A DNA stretch of 64,000 nucleotides from Demequina litoralis (lineage in GTDB: Bacteria; Actinomycetota; Actinomycetes; Actinomycetales; Demequinaceae), in contig NZ_JAUHPW010000005.1 of the NCBI RefSeq assembly GCF_030418455.1, forward strand, positions 1-64,000, given 5' to 3'. The notes below the pieces were generated by a model that was not told where the DNA came from, did not search any database, and saw only the letters and a list, made by a program, of their open reading frames with translations. The position numbers and the translations under genes were made by a program. Shown here in pieces: positions 20,567 to 30,467 of this stretch; position 1 is the stretch's first letter; every line of letters begins with the position of its first letter.

Positions 20567-21126
20567 CCCTCGGTGACGCCGAGCAGGATGTCGACCATGC
20601 GCGCGAGGAACGCGTCGACGGTCGCCTCGTCGTACGCGCGCGAGCCGTGGGCGGTGCGGAAGGTCGCGCCGCGCACCTCGTCGGCGGACAGCGGCGCGCC
20701 GCGGTCGAAGAAGGCGGTGACGCGCGTGAGCAGGTCGTCCACGTCGCTCGCGCGGTAGCCGGAGGACACGGCGGACGGATGCGCGAAGCGCTCCCCGGCG
20801 GGGCGTCGCAGGCGTGGGTAGAGCGTCTGCGCGCGCTGCGCGAGCTCCTGCATCCATGCGTCCTGGCCGTTGGAGCGGACGTAGGCCTCGCGCTGGCGGC
20901 CCACGAAGGCGGCCTCGAGGCGGTCGAGCGCGGAGTCCACGGCGGCGGTGTCGTAGCCGCCGTGCTTGAGGTCGAAGGCGGTGCGGCGCACGTCCAGCGG
21001 CGCGAGCTCCGTGTCGGGCTCGGCGGACCGCTCGTATGCCGCACGGGCCTTGTCGAAGAACTCCTCGACCTGGGTCGGGTGGTACCCGAGCTTGAGCGAG
21101 CCCACCTTGGGGAACAGGGTCGTCAT
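20563..21126 (-). CDS. DivIVA-domain protein
   Basis: 187 residues. It contains three short repeats that resemble DivIVA-domain starts: FPKVGSLKLGYHPTQVEEFFD, VRRTAFDLKHGGYDTAAVDSALDRLEAAF (first residues only) and RGATFRTAHGSRAYDEATVDAFLARM. These match the R..F....(R/G)GYD...VD.FLD pattern that occurs at the N terminus of DivIVA/Wag31. No long coiled coil follows, so it is not a classical DivIVA polar scaffold. It is tightly coupled to rlmN (TGATG) and dxr (ATGA). Its role is unknown; recruitment to a membrane or protein partner is a guess. Confidence 0.78.
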   Translation of the reverse strand: MTTLFPKVGSLKLGYHPTQVEEFFDKARAAYERSAEPDTELAPLDVRRTAFDLKHGGYDTAAVDSALDRLEAAFVGRQREAYVRSNGQDAWMQELAQRAQTLYPRLRRPAGERFAHPSAVSSGYRASDVDDLLTRVTAFFDRGAPLSADEVRGATFRTAHGSRAYDEATVDAFLARMVDILLGVTEG

Positions 21127-22238
21127 CACCTCTCCTTGATGGCCAGCTGGCCGCACGCGCCGTCGATGTCGCTGCCACGAGTATCCCTGATGGTGGTGGG
21201 AATTCCGTGCATCCGGAGGATGCGTACGAACTCCTGCTCGACCTTCGGGTCCGAGGCCGTCCACTTGGACCCGGGGGTCGGGTTGAGCGGGATCGGGTTG
21301 ACGTGCACCCACCCGTCGCCGCGCGCGTTCAGCTTCTTCGCGAGCAGCTCCGCGCGGTGCGCGTGGTCGTTCATGTCGCGGATCAGCGCGTACTCGATGC
21401 TCACGCGGCGGCCGGTCGCGTCGAAGTAGCGGCGCGCGGCGTCGAGCGCCTCGTCGACCTTCCAGCGCGCGTTGATCGGCACCAGCTCGTCGCGGAGCTC
21501 GTCGTCGGGCGCGTGGAGGCTGAGCGCGAGGGTCACGGGGATGCCCTCGGACGCGAGACGGTCGATGCCGGTCACGAGGCCCACGGTGGAGACGGTGACG
21601 TGGCGCGCGGACAGGCCGAAGCCCTCGGGCGGCGGGCTGGTGAGCGCACGCACCGCGGTGATGACCGCGGCGTAGTTCGCGAGCGGCTCGCCCATGCCCA
21701 TGAACACCACGTTGGACAGGCGCACCGGGTCGCCGCCCAGTTCGCCGTCGCGCGCCTGGCGCGCCGCGAGGCGCACCTGCTCGATGATCTCGCCCGCCGA
21801 CAGGTTGCGCGTGAGGCCCATCTGGCCGGTCGCGCAGAACGGGCACGCCATGCCGCAGCCGGCCTGGCTGGTGACGCACAGGGTGGCGCGGTCGGGGTAC
21901 TTCATCAGCACGGACTCGACCTTGGCGTGGTCGATGAGGTTCCACAGCGTCTTCACGGTCGCGCCGTCGTCCGCCGTCAGCTGCGTCACCTTGGTGAGCA
22001 GCGGCGGGAACAGCTCGCCCACGAGGGACTCGCGGGCGGCCGCGGGCAGGTCCGTCATGTCGCCCGCGTCGACCGTGAGGTGGTCGTAGTAGTGCGTCGC
22101 CAGCTGCTTCGCCCGGAAGGCGGGTTGGCCCAGCTGCTTGACCGCGTCGGCGCGCTCCGCGGGGTCGAGGTCCGTGAAGTGCCGCGGCGGCTTGCCTCGG
22201 CGGGGCTGGAGCATGGGCAGGGTCGGAAGCGTGGTCAT
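21126..22238 (-). CDS. rlmN: 23S rRNA (adenine(2503)-C(2))-methyltransferase
   Basis: 370 residues. This radical SAM enzyme methylates A2503 of 23S rRNA and A37 of some tRNAs. The CxxxCxxC cluster motif appears as CGMACPFC near residue 130, and the later [10 protein letters not shown] and the Cys near the C terminus (DGACGQL) match the family, which uses a methyl-Cys intermediate. It overlaps the cdsA stop as ATGA and shares a base with the DivIVA-domain gene downstream. Confidence 0.95.
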   Translation of the reverse strand: MTTLPTLPMLQPRRGKPPRHFTDLDPAERADAVKQLGQPAFRAKQLATHYYDHLTVDAGDMTDLPAAARESLVGELFPPLLTKVTQLTADDGATVKTLWNLIDHAKVESVLMKYPDRATLCVTSQAGCGMACPFCATGQMGLTRNLSAGEIIEQVRLAARQARDGELGGDPVRLSNVVFMGMGEPLANYAAVITAVRALTSPPPEGFGLSARHVTVSTVGLVTGIDRLASEGIPVTLALSLHAPDDELRDELVPINARWKVDEALDAARRYFDATGRRVSIEYALIRDMNDHAHRAELLAKKLNARGDGWVHVNPIPLNPTPGSKWTASDPKVEQEFVRILRMHGIPTTIRDTRGSDIDGACGQLAIKER

Positions 22239-23395
22239 GAGGTCCCCAGGAGCAGAGCGAAGACGATGTAGGCGACCGCGGCCGCCGGGAGCATCGAGTC
22301 GAGGCGGTCGAGCACGCCGCCGTGACCCGGGATGGCGCTGGACATGTCCTTGACGGACAGGTCGCGCTTGAGGACGGACTCGGCGAGGTCGCCGAGCACC
22401 GCCGCGACCACCGCGGCGGCACCCACCGCGGCGCCGACCCACCACCGGCCGTCGAGCAGGACGGTCGCGAACACCGAGGCGCCCGCGATGCCGAACACCG
22501 CGCCGCCGATCGCGCCCTCCCACGTCTTCTTGGGGCTCACGCGCGGGGCGAGCTTGCGGCGCCCGAAGAGCATGCCGGTGAAGAGCGCGAAGGTGTCGTT
22601 GAGGACCACCGCCGCGATGAGGATGAGGATCCGCTTCCAGCCCTCGTCCGCGAGCTCGAGGAGCAGCATGAACGAGCCCAGGAACGGGATCCATGTGAGG
22701 GTGAGGATGCCGACGAGCGAGTCCGACAGCGTGTTCTCGACGCGGTCGTCGACGATCCGCCAGGCGGCGACGCCGGCCGCCGCGACGAGCAGCGCGACCA
22801 CGAGGCCCTCTCCCCCGCCGAACCAGGTCGCGACACCCATGCCGACCGTCGCCATGAGGACGGGTGCGAGCGACACGTGCATGCCGTGCCGGGCGAGCGC
22901 GTTGCGCCACTCGATCACGGCGGCGATGCAGAAGCCGTAGATGGCGACGGCGAAGGCGAGCGGATGCCACCACGCGGCGACGAGCGCGCCGACTGCGAGC
23001 ACGACGCCCACGACGGTCGCGAGGCCCAGGTTGCGGCCCGCACGCGACGCCGGCGCGGGCACCGTCCCCTCGAGGGGCACGGCCACGTCCACGGGGTCCA
23101 CCGCATCGTCCTCGCCCGCGGTGTGCGGGACCGCGACGGACTCGGCCCGTGCGACGGCCTCCGCCACCTGCTCGGCGGCGTGCGGCGCAGGCGCGACCTC
23201 GGGCGGCGGCTCGACCGCCGCATCGGCCGGACCGGGCAGCGCGATCTCGCCGGTGGGCAGGCCGGGCGGCCAGGCGCCCTCGGGCGCCGACGGTGCCGCG
23301 CTCTCGGGGTTGACCGGCGCGAACGGGGGTCGCGCGGGCGCGGCCTCGTGCTCGGAGGTGTCGGGGTCCGCCTCCTGGCGGCGCCCCCACCTCAT
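22235..23395 (-). CDS. cdsA: Phosphatidate cytidylyltransferase
   Basis: 386 residues, an integral membrane enzyme that makes CDP-diacylglycerol from phosphatidate and CTP for phospholipid synthesis. The first 115 residues or so are Pro/Ala/Glu-rich and probably disordered. About seven hydrophobic segments follow. The family signature appears in two parts: [12 protein letters not shown], then [25 protein letters not shown] (given here only for its key K, D, H and D residues). It follows frr by 31 bases, the common frr-cdsA order. Confidence 0.94.
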   Translation of the reverse strand: MRWGRRQEADPDTSEHEAAPARPPFAPVNPESAAPSAPEGAWPPGLPTGEIALPGPADAAVEPPPEVAPAPHAAEQVAEAVARAESVAVPHTAGEDDAVDPVDVAVPLEGTVPAPASRAGRNLGLATVVGVVLAVGALVAAWWHPLAFAVAIYGFCIAAVIEWRNALARHGMHVSLAPVLMATVGMGVATWFGGGEGLVVALLVAAAGVAAWRIVDDRVENTLSDSLVGILTLTWIPFLGSFMLLLELADEGWKRILILIAAVVLNDTFALFTGMLFGRRKLAPRVSPKKTWEGAIGGAVFGIAGASVFATVLLDGRWWVGAAVGAAAVVAAVLGDLAESVLKRDLSVKDMSSAIPGHGGVLDRLDSMLPAAAVAYIVFALLLGTS

Positions 23396-23426
23396 GAGAC
23401 GCCCTGTCGCGCGGTCGCGTCGGGCA

Positions 23427-23984
23427 TCAGACCTCGAGCAGCTCGCTCTCCTTGTGCGCGAGGAGGGCGTCGATGGCGTCGACGTGCTTCTTGGTGAGCG
23501 CGTCGAGCTCCTTCTCCGCGCGCTGACCCTCGTCCTCGCCGACCTCGCCGTCCTTGACGGACGCGTCGATCTGGTCCTTGGCCTTGCGGCGCATGTTGCG
23601 CACGGTGACGCGCGACTCCTCGGCCTTGGTCTTGGCGAGCTTGACGTACTCGCGGCGGCGCTCCTCGGTCAGCTGCGGCAGGACGATGCGCAGGACCTGG
23701 CCGTCGTCCGACGGGTTGACGCCGAGGTCCGAGTTCCGCAGCGCGGTCTCGATCTCCTTCTTGGCGCCCGCGTCGTAAGGCGAGATGACCACGGTGCGGG
23801 CCTCGGTCACGTTGATCGACGCGAGCTGCTGCAGCGGCGTGGGGGCGCCGTAGTAGTCGACGGCGATGTTCGCGAACATCGCGCTGCTCGCCTGGCCCGT
23901 GCGGATCGACGCGAAGTTGTTCTTCGCGACCTCGATCGCGTTGTCCATGTTCTCCTCGGCCTCGAGGAGGATCATCTCAGTCAC
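23427..23984 (-). CDS. frr: Ribosome recycling factor
   Basis: 185 residues. It splits post-termination ribosomes together with EF-G. The family blocks [24 protein letters not shown] and the C-terminal three-helix bundle ([18 protein letters not shown]) are all present. The start is GTG with GGAG seven bases upstream, 23 bases after pyrH. Length is exactly that of the family. Confidence 0.97.
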   Translation of the reverse strand: MTEMILLEAEENMDNAIEVAKNNFASIRTGQASSAMFANIAVDYYGAPTPLQQLASINVTEARTVVISPYDAGAKKEIETALRNSDLGVNPSDDGQVLRIVLPQLTEERRREYVKLAKTKAEESRVTVRNMRRKAKDQIDASVKDGEVGEDEGQRAEKELDALTKKHVDAIDALLAHKESELLEV

Positions 23985-24007
23985 GCTTGTCTCCTAACGG
24001 TGCGGCG

Positions 24008-24754
24008 TCAGGCCGTCACCAGGGTTCCGATTCTCTCACCGAGCAGGGCACGAGTCACATTTCCAGGCGTGTCGAGCCCGAACACCTGCATCGGCATGCG
24101 GTTGTCCATGGCGAGCGAGAACGCCGCGGCGTCCATCACCGCGAGGCGGCGCTGGAGCGCCTCGGCGTAGGTGACGTGCTCGAGCCGCTCCGCGTCCGGG
24201 TCCTTGCGCGGGTCCGCGCTGTAGACCGCGTCGACGCCGTTCTTGCCCATGAGCACCTCGGAGCAGCGGGTCTCGAGCGCGCGCTGCAGCGACACGGTGT
24301 CCGTCGAGAAGTACGGCATGCCGGCGCCGGCGCCGAAGATGACGACGCGGCCCTTCTCCATGTGGCGGATGGCGCGCAGCGGGATGTACGACTCGGCGAC
24401 CTGGCCCATGGTGATGGCGGTCTGCACGCGGGTCGCGACCCCGGCCTGCTCGAGGAAGTCCTGGAGGGCGAGCGCGTTCATCACCGTGCCGAGCATGCCC
24501 ATGTAGTCGGCGCGGGCGCGCTCCATGCCGCGCTCCGACAGCTCCGCACCGCGGAAGAAGTTGCCGCCGCCGACGACGACGGCGACCTGCACGCCCTGGC
24601 GGACCGCATCCGCGATCTCCCGGGCGACCCGGCTGACCACGTCCGGGTCGAGGCCGAGCTTGCCTCCGCCGAACATCTCGCCGGAGAGCTTGAGAAGAAC
24701 GCGGCGCGCCGTCTGGGGCTCCGTGCCCGAAATCAGATCGCTGGTCTCGGTCAC
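24008..24754 (-). CDS. pyrH: Uridylate kinase (UMP kinase)
   Basis: 248 residues, phosphorylating UMP to UDP. It belongs to the amino-acid kinase fold with [14 protein letters not shown] at the N terminus, [11 protein letters not shown], and the [18 protein letters not shown] block. The start is GTG preceded by GGAGG. It sits between tsf (70 bases upstream) and frr in the widespread rpsB-tsf-pyrH-frr cluster. Confidence 0.97.
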   Translation of the reverse strand: MTETSDLISGTEPQTARRVLLKLSGEMFGGGKLGLDPDVVSRVAREIADAVRQGVQVAVVVGGGNFFRGAELSERGMERARADYMGMLGTVMNALALQDFLEQAGVATRVQTAITMGQVAESYIPLRAIRHMEKGRVVIFGAGAGMPYFSTDTVSLQRALETRCSEVLMGKNGVDAVYSADPRKDPDAERLEHVTYAEALQRRLAVMDAAAFSLAMDNRMPMQVFGLDTPGNVTRALLGERIGTLVTA

Positions 24755-24824
24755 GGGAACCTCCTGACGGCGCGCCGCGCCTTGCTCGTTTGCTATGTGT
24801 TTGTGGGGTGCTGCCGGCTAAGCC

Positions 24825-25664
24825 TTAGGCTCCCACACGGAAGCGGGCGAAGGAAACGACCGCGCCGCCCGCGTTCTCGACGACCTTGCCGACGGTCGTC
24901 TTGGGGTCCTTGGCGAACGCCTGCTCGACGAGCACGTTCTCCTTGAAGAAGCCGTTCATGCGGCCCTGCACGATCTTCGGCAGAGCGGCCTCCGGCTTGC
25001 CCTCACCCTTCGCGGTCTCCTCGGCCACGCGCTCCTCGTTCGCGACGATGTCCGCGGGGACGTCCTCACGCGCGAGGTACTTGGGCGAGTAGGCGGCGAT
25101 GTGCATGGCGACGTCGCGCGCGACCTCGCCGGCCTTCGCGTCCGAGCCCACGAGGACGCCGACCTGGGCCGGGAGGTCCTTGTTGGTGCGGTGGAGGTAC
25201 TCGGTCACGACCGGGGCCTCGACACGCGCCACGCGACGCAGCACGATCTTCTCGCCGAGCACGCCGGCGTTCTCGTCCACGACGTCCTTGACGGGCTTGC
25301 CGTCGAGGTCCGCGGCGAGCGCGGCATCGAGGTCCGCGGCACCCGCGGCGACCACGGCGCCCAGGACCTTCTCCGCGAGCGCGATGAACTTCTCGTTCTT
25401 CGCGACGAAGTCGGTCTCGGAGTTGAGCTCGAGCAGCGTGCCGACCTGGCCGCCGTCGACGTCCTGGATGGACGCGAGGACGAGGCCCTCGGAGGCCGAG
25501 CGGCCCTCACGCTTCGTCACGCCCTTGAGGCCCTTGACGCGGAGGATGTCCACAGCCTTGTCGAGGTCGCCGTCCGCCTCGTCGAGCGCCTTCTTGACGT
25601 CGAGCATGCCGGCGCCGGTGCGCTCGCGGAGCGCCTGGATGTCGGCAACGGTGTAGTTAGCCAT
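24825..25664 (-). CDS. tsf: Elongation factor Ts
   Basis: 279 residues, the nucleotide-exchange factor of EF-Tu. The N-terminal domain MANYTVADIQALRERTGAGM and the core ETDFVAKN segment are diagnostic. The frame extends upstream without a stop, but the ATG at 25664 has AAAGGA in front and gives the canonical N terminus. It follows rpsB by 37 bases. Confidence 0.97.
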   Translation of the reverse strand: MANYTVADIQALRERTGAGMLDVKKALDEADGDLDKAVDILRVKGLKGVTKREGRSASEGLVLASIQDVDGGQVGTLLELNSETDFVAKNEKFIALAEKVLGAVVAAGAADLDAALAADLDGKPVKDVVDENAGVLGEKIVLRRVARVEAPVVTEYLHRTNKDLPAQVGVLVGSDAKAGEVARDVAMHIAAYSPKYLAREDVPADIVANEERVAEETAKGEGKPEAALPKIVQGRMNGFFKENVLVEQAFAKDPKTTVGKVVENAGGAVVSFARFRVGA

Positions 25665-25701
25665 GTGATGAGTCCTTTGACTAGTGGCTGACGAGTGGGG
25701 G

Positions 25702-26559
<858 letters not shown>

Positions 26560-26892
26560 GGCACTTCCTTTCGCGCGCGCGCGGCGCGTGCTTGTTCTCT
26601 TGGCACCGCCTGGGGTGCCGTTTCGGTTGACGATGCGGGCCGGGCGGCTCGCATCCCTGGCGCCAACGCGGTCGGGCACCGATTGCTCGGACCTCGCCCT
26701 TCCGGCGCCTCCCGCAGGAGGCGAATGACGCGCGACGTCATCCGGGCATGCCGGATGCGGGGTCAATCGTACCGGAGCGGCGGCCTCCGCGGCGAATCGG
26801 GGCGATGTCCCCGTCACCGCGTCCCTGCCGAGGGCTCCACCGGTGCGGCGACGGGCCTCGCGCGCCGCCCTCGACGCGCGCATCGTCGCCTC
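26560..26892 (-). promoter_or_regulatory. rpsB leader and promoter region
   Basis: This 333-bp gap precedes rpsB on one strand and the M23 peptidase on the other. On the minus strand a TACGAT at 26766-26771 is a possible -10 element, which would leave a leader of about 200 bases. The leader contains a perfect hairpin (26707-26712 with 26717-26722, loop of four) and a second one, GGCACC with GGTGCC near 26601-26618, shortly before the ribosome site. Ribosomal protein S2 is known to repress its own mRNA through its leader in several bacteria, so these hairpins are candidate binding sites. Two copies of the GACGATGCG core lie here, at 26629 and 26879. Confidence 0.4.
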
Positions 26893-27447
26893 ATGAGACG
26901 GTACCCGACGGTCCTCACCGCGCTCGCCGTCGCCGGTGTCCTCGCCGGCGCCGCGGCGGCCTCGCCGGCTGGGGCCGCTCCCCCGGCCGCCGCTGTCGCG
27001 GGCCCGTCGCCCCCGCTCGCGTCCCCGGTCGCGCCGGTGCATGCGCGGACGTTGTTCGTCGCTCCGCCCTCGCCGTGGGCGGCCGGGCACCGCGGCATCG
27101 ACCTGCTCGCCGCGCCGGGCGGCACCGTCGCGTCGCCCGCCGCGGGCGTGGTGTCCTATGCGGGCCGCGTCGTCGACCGCGGCGTGGTGTCGATCGACCA
27201 CGGCGGCGGGGTGGTGTCCTCGCTCGAGCCGGTCGCGCACGCGCCGCCTGTCGGCACGCGCGTCGCGCGCGGCGAGCCTGTCGGGGAGGTGGGCGGCGAG
27301 CCGGGTCACTGCGCACCCGCGACGTGCGTGCACTGGGGCGTGCGTGTCGACGGGGCCTACGTGGACCCGCTCGACATGCTCGAGGGCTTCGGGCCGGTGG
27401 TGCTGCTCCCGCTCGGCGGGACCGGCGCCGCGTGGGGGCTCAGCTGA
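26893..27447 (+). CDS. Secreted M23-family (LytM-like) peptidase
   Basis: 184 residues. A signal peptide (about 1-29) is followed by a Pro/Ala-rich linker and an M23 domain. Zinc-binding positions are seen in GHRGIDLLA (His and Asp) and CVHWGVR (His), the form usual in actinobacterial members. Such enzymes cut peptidoglycan cross-bridges or regulate amidases. The frame is open upstream, but the ATG at 26893 begins the signal peptide. Its last eight bases overlap the 3' end of the convergent sigma-factor gene. No Shine-Dalgarno sequence is obvious. Confidence 0.87.
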   Translation: MRRYPTVLTALAVAGVLAGAAAASPAGAAPPAAAVAGPSPPLASPVAPVHARTLFVAPPSPWAAGHRGIDLLAAPGGTVASPAAGVVSYAGRVVDRGVVSIDHGGGVVSSLEPVAHAPPVGTRVARGEPVGEVGGEPGHCAPATCVHWGVRVDGAYVDPLDMLEGFGPVVLLPLGGTGAAWGLS

Positions 27448-28264
27448 AGGCGCCGGTGCGGACCAGCGACTCGCGGAGCTTCTTCACGGCGGCGGAGTGG
27501 ATCTGCGAGACGCGGGACTCGGTGACGCCGAGGATCTCACCGATCTGTGCGAGCGTGAGGTTCTCGTAGTAGTAGAGGCGGAGCACCTCCTGCTCGCGGT
27601 CGCGCACGCCCTGGACGGCGGCCGCGAGCAGCGCGGAGGTCTCGCGCTGCTCGAGACGCGTCGAGGCCTGCGCCATGGCGGGCGAGCCGAGCGTGGGGAT
27701 CGGCTGGGTGTCCGGCTCGGCGGGCATGCCGTCGAGCGCGGCCACGTGCGACAGCGCGACCTGCGCACGGACGGTGCGGACCTCGGCGGTGGCCCAGCCG
27801 AGATGCGCGGCGACGTCCTCGTCGGAGACCTGGCCGAGGGTCTCCTGCTCGAGCTGGCGGGTCGCGTGCTCGAGCGTGCGGGCCTTGGACCGCACGGAGC
27901 GCGGCACCCAGTCGGCGGCGCGGAGCTCGTCGATGATCGCTCCGCGGATGCGGGTGGCGGCGTACGTCTCGAACTTGAAGCCGCGCGCGGGCTCGAAGCG
28001 CTCGACCGCGTCGATGAGGCCGAACATCCCGTAGGAGACGAGGTCGGCGAGCTCGACGGTGTCGGGCAGCTTCGCGATCACGCGGGTCGCGACCTGCGTG
28101 ACGAGCGGGGCGTAGTGCGTGATGAGCGCGTCGCGGGCGGCGGCGCGGTCGGGTCCGCCGGCGGCGAGCAGCTCCCACCACGCGGTGACGGCGGGCGAGG
28201 CGCCGGCGACGGAGGTCGGGGCCACCGGCTCGATCTCGGAGAGCAGGCTGTTGAGCTCGGACAT
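27440..28264 (-). CDS. whiG: FliA/WhiG-family RNA polymerase sigma factor
   Basis: 274 residues, an alternative sigma factor of group 3. Region 2 contains [21 protein letters not shown] and the [11 protein letters not shown] segment, region 3 follows, and region 4 holds [34 protein letters not shown] (named for its helix-turn-helix). The family controls flagellar or late developmental genes: WhiG in Streptomyces sporulation, FliA in motile actinobacteria. No flagellar genes are in the window, so the target is unknown. It follows xerC by 13 bases. The frame is open upstream, but the ATG at 28264 gives the normal start. Confidence 0.9.
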   Translation of the reverse strand: MSELNSLLSEIEPVAPTSVAGASPAVTAWWELLAAGGPDRAAARDALITHYAPLVTQVATRVIAKLPDTVELADLVSYGMFGLIDAVERFEPARGFKFETYAATRIRGAIIDELRAADWVPRSVRSKARTLEHATRQLEQETLGQVSDEDVAAHLGWATAEVRTVRAQVALSHVAALDGMPAEPDTQPIPTLGSPAMAQASTRLEQRETSALLAAAVQGVRDREQEVLRLYYYENLTLAQIGEILGVTESRVSQIHSAAVKKLRESLVRTGAFS

Positions 28265-28277
28265 GGGGCGTCTCCCT

Positions 28278-29207
28278 CTAGGCGCGCGGATGAGCGAGGT
28301 GGTAGGCGGCGCGGAGCCGCTCGGCGGACACGTGGGTGTAGCGCTGGGTGGTGGCGAGGCTCGCGTGACCGAGGACCTCCTGGACGCTCCGCAGGTCGGA
28401 GCCGCCGGTGAGCAGGTGGGTGGCCGCGGTGTGCCGCAGCGCGTGCGGGGCGACCTCGTCGACGTCGGCGAGCCGGCACAGCTCGTGGACCGCCTCGCGG
28501 ACCTGACGCTGGTCGACACGCTGGCCGCGGCGTCCGAGCAGCAGCGCGGACCCGGTGCCCTCGCTCACGAGGGCGGGGCGGCCCCGCTCGAGCCACGCCG
28601 TGGTCGCGGCGGCGGCCGGCACGCCGAACGGCACCACGCGCTCCTTGTCGCCCTTGCCGACCACGCGCACGAGGCGCTCGTCGAGGTCGAGGTGGCGCAG
28701 GTCGACCCCGGCGAGCTCTCCCACGCGCATGCCGGTCGCGTAGAGCAGCTCGACAGCGGCCCAGTCGCGCAGGTGGATGGGGTCCCCGTCGTCGGCGCGG
28801 GTGCGGGCGACGTCGAGCAGGGTCTCCACCTCGGACGTGCTCAGCACGGTCGGCAGGGTCGTGGCCGGGCGGGCGGAGGCGAGCCGCAGCGCCGGGTTCG
28901 GGACGATGCGCCCGGTGTCGGACGCCCACGCGAAGAAGGCCCGCGCGGCGGCGCCGCGGCGGGCAAGGGTGGTGCGGCTGAGGCCGTCGCCGTCCATGGC
29001 GGCCAGCCACGCGCGGAGGTCGGCCAACGCGACGGCGGCGAGGACGGCGTCGAGGGACTCCCCCCGCTCGGCCCCGAGGTGGGCGCCGAGGTTGACCAGA
29101 TCGCCGAGGTAGGCGCGCACGGTGTTGCCCGAGAGGCCGCGCTCATGGCGCAGGTGCCCCTCGAAGGCTGCGAGCAGCTCGCTGGCTGCGGCATCCGTGC
29201 TGGTCAT
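28278..29207 (-). CDS. xerC: Tyrosine recombinase XerC
   Basis: 309 residues. With a XerD partner it would resolve chromosome dimers at dif. An N-terminal SAM-like core-binding domain (about 10-95) precedes the catalytic domain with Arg in YATGMRVGEL, HALRHTAATHLL (HxxR), LGHASLATTQRY with the nucleophilic Tyr. The position between dprA and the sigma gene, near rpsB, is that of actinobacterial xerC, so it is a housekeeping enzyme rather than a phage integrase. An upstream ATG at 29231 would add eight residues. Confidence 0.92.
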   Translation of the reverse strand: MTSTDAAASELLAAFEGHLRHERGLSGNTVRAYLGDLVNLGAHLGAERGESLDAVLAAVALADLRAWLAAMDGDGLSRTTLARRGAAARAFFAWASDTGRIVPNPALRLASARPATTLPTVLSTSEVETLLDVARTRADDGDPIHLRDWAAVELLYATGMRVGELAGVDLRHLDLDERLVRVVGKGDKERVVPFGVPAAAATTAWLERGRPALVSEGTGSALLLGRRGQRVDQRQVREAVHELCRLADVDEVAPHALRHTAATHLLTGGSDLRSVQEVLGHASLATTQRYTHVSAERLRAAYHLAHPRA

Positions 29208-29312
29208 GGCGCCACCATGGCACCGTCTCACCTGTCAAATCAATACCTTGAGTCACATTTGTAACATCATCCCCACCATTCACGCATCTTTTGTTGTGGA
29301 TTGTCCGATTTA
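29208..29312 (-). promoter_or_regulatory. AT-rich upstream region of xerC-whiG
   Basis: A stretch of about 85 bases is clearly AT-rich compared with everything around it. On the minus strand it holds a perfect TTGACA about 25 bases before the xerC start, and TATTGA just before that. TTGACA has no -10 partner at the right distance, so the exact promoter is unclear. The low GC marks it as a likely regulatory or curved region. Confidence 0.5.
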
Positions 29313-30467
29313 TCAGGCACCTTGGGCGGCATCGGCCCTGGTCCAGACCCCTGACACAGCCCGCGCGAGCCCGCGCCCGGCGAGCGCTCCGAGCGCCTCC
29401 TGCGCCTCCTTCTCGGTCAGCCCGGCGGCGATCGCGATGACGCCCAGGGGCGCGCCACGGCGCGGGATCGCGCCGAAGGCCTGGCGCTCCGCGCGGCTCC
29501 GGAAACCCTCACCGTCGCCCGGCGGGCCGTCCGGGTCCGGCGCCTCCCCCACCGGCAGCGCGAGCTCGAGCACGTCCGCGGGAGCCGCCAGCAGCTCGGC
29601 CTCGTGGTCCCGCACGAGGCGGTGGCATCCGACCGAGGCGGCGGAGGTGAGGGGACCCGGTACCGCGGCGACGGTCCGGTGCAGCGCACCCGCGTGGCGG
29701 GCGGTGCTGAGCGCGCCCGAACGATGGGCGGCCTCGACCACGACGGTGGCGCCGGCCGAGGCGATGAGGCGGTTGCGGCTGAGGAAGCGCTGCCGCTGCG
29801 GCGCGAAGCCGAGAGGCTGCTCGCTCACGACCGCCCCGGTGGCGATCACCCGGGCGAGGAGGGCGGCGTTGCCCGCGGGATAGAGGCGGTCGACGCCTCC
29901 CGCGAGGACGGCGACGGTGACGCCGCCCGCGGTGAGCGCCCCGCGATGCGCGGCTGCGTCGATCCCGTAGGCGCCGCCGCTCACCACCGCGAGGCCCGCG
30001 TCGGCGGCGACCGCTGCGATCTCGGCGGCGACGTGCTCGCCGTACGCGGTGGCGGCGCGGGACCCGACGACCGCGACCGACCGCGGCCAGCGCGCGGCGA
30101 GGTCGACGTCGCCGCGGACCCACAACGCGTGCGGGGCTCCCTCGCCGAGGTCGTCGAGCTCCCGGGGCCAGCCTGGCTCGCCGGGCACGATGATCCGCGC
30201 GCCGACGCGCGCGGCCCGCTCACGCAGCTCGTCCGGGCGCGCCGCGTCGAGCCGCGGCGTCCACCGGCCGAGCGACGCGAGGACGCGGTCGACGCGCGCC
30301 GGCTCGGCCGCGAGCGCGACCGTCGCACCCACCGGGTCGCGCGCCGCCTCGCGCACCCACGCGAGGGCCGCCTCGTGCCCCAGACGGCCCACGAGCCATC
30401 CCGCCTCCTCGTCGGCCGGCTCCGCGATCGCGCTCCACACGAGCCGGGCGTCCTCTCCGGCGGTCAT
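29313..30467 (-). CDS. dprA: DNA-processing protein DprA
   Basis: 384 residues. DprA loads RecA onto incoming single-stranded DNA during transformation. The extended Rossmann fold is seen from about 125, with AVVGSRAATAYGE, VVSGGAYGIDAAAHRGAL, and the EAAHRSGALSTARHA block. The C-terminal 60 residues look like a winged-helix (DprA_WH) domain. It overlaps comM as ATGA. DprA is also present in bacteria not known to be naturally competent, so it does not prove competence. Confidence 0.94.
   Translation of the reverse strand: MTAGEDARLVWSAIAEPADEEAGWLVGRLGHEAALAWVREAARDPVGATVALAAEPARVDRVLASLGRWTPRLDAARPDELRERAARVGARIIVPGEPGWPRELDDLGEGAPHALWVRGDVDLAARWPRSVAVVGSRAATAYGEHVAAEIAAVAADAGLAVVSGGAYGIDAAAHRGALTAGGVTVAVLAGGVDRLYPAGNAALLARVIATGAVVSEQPLGFAPQRQRFLSRNRLIASAGATVVVEAAHRSGALSTARHAGALHRTVAAVPGPLTSAASVGCHRLVRDHEAELLAAPADVLELALPVGEAPDPDGPPGDGEGFRSRAERQAFGAIPRRGAPLGVIAIAAGLTEKEAQEALGALAGRGLARAVSGVWTRADAAQGA

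Noticed and set aside
22941..24170. Coding potential on the plus strand around cdsA and frr
   Set aside because: These are frame shadows; both minus-strand genes carry complete family signatures.
28278..29207. The tyrosine recombinase as a mobile-element integrase
   Set aside because: It is full length, sits in the conserved dprA-xerC-rpsB neighbourhood, and no attachment-site repeats or cargo genes surround it.
29290..29312. A FliA/WhiG-type promoter (GCCGATAA-like) near the xerC upstream region
   Set aside because: GCCTGATAA resembles the -10 element, but no TAAA lies at the proper distance.
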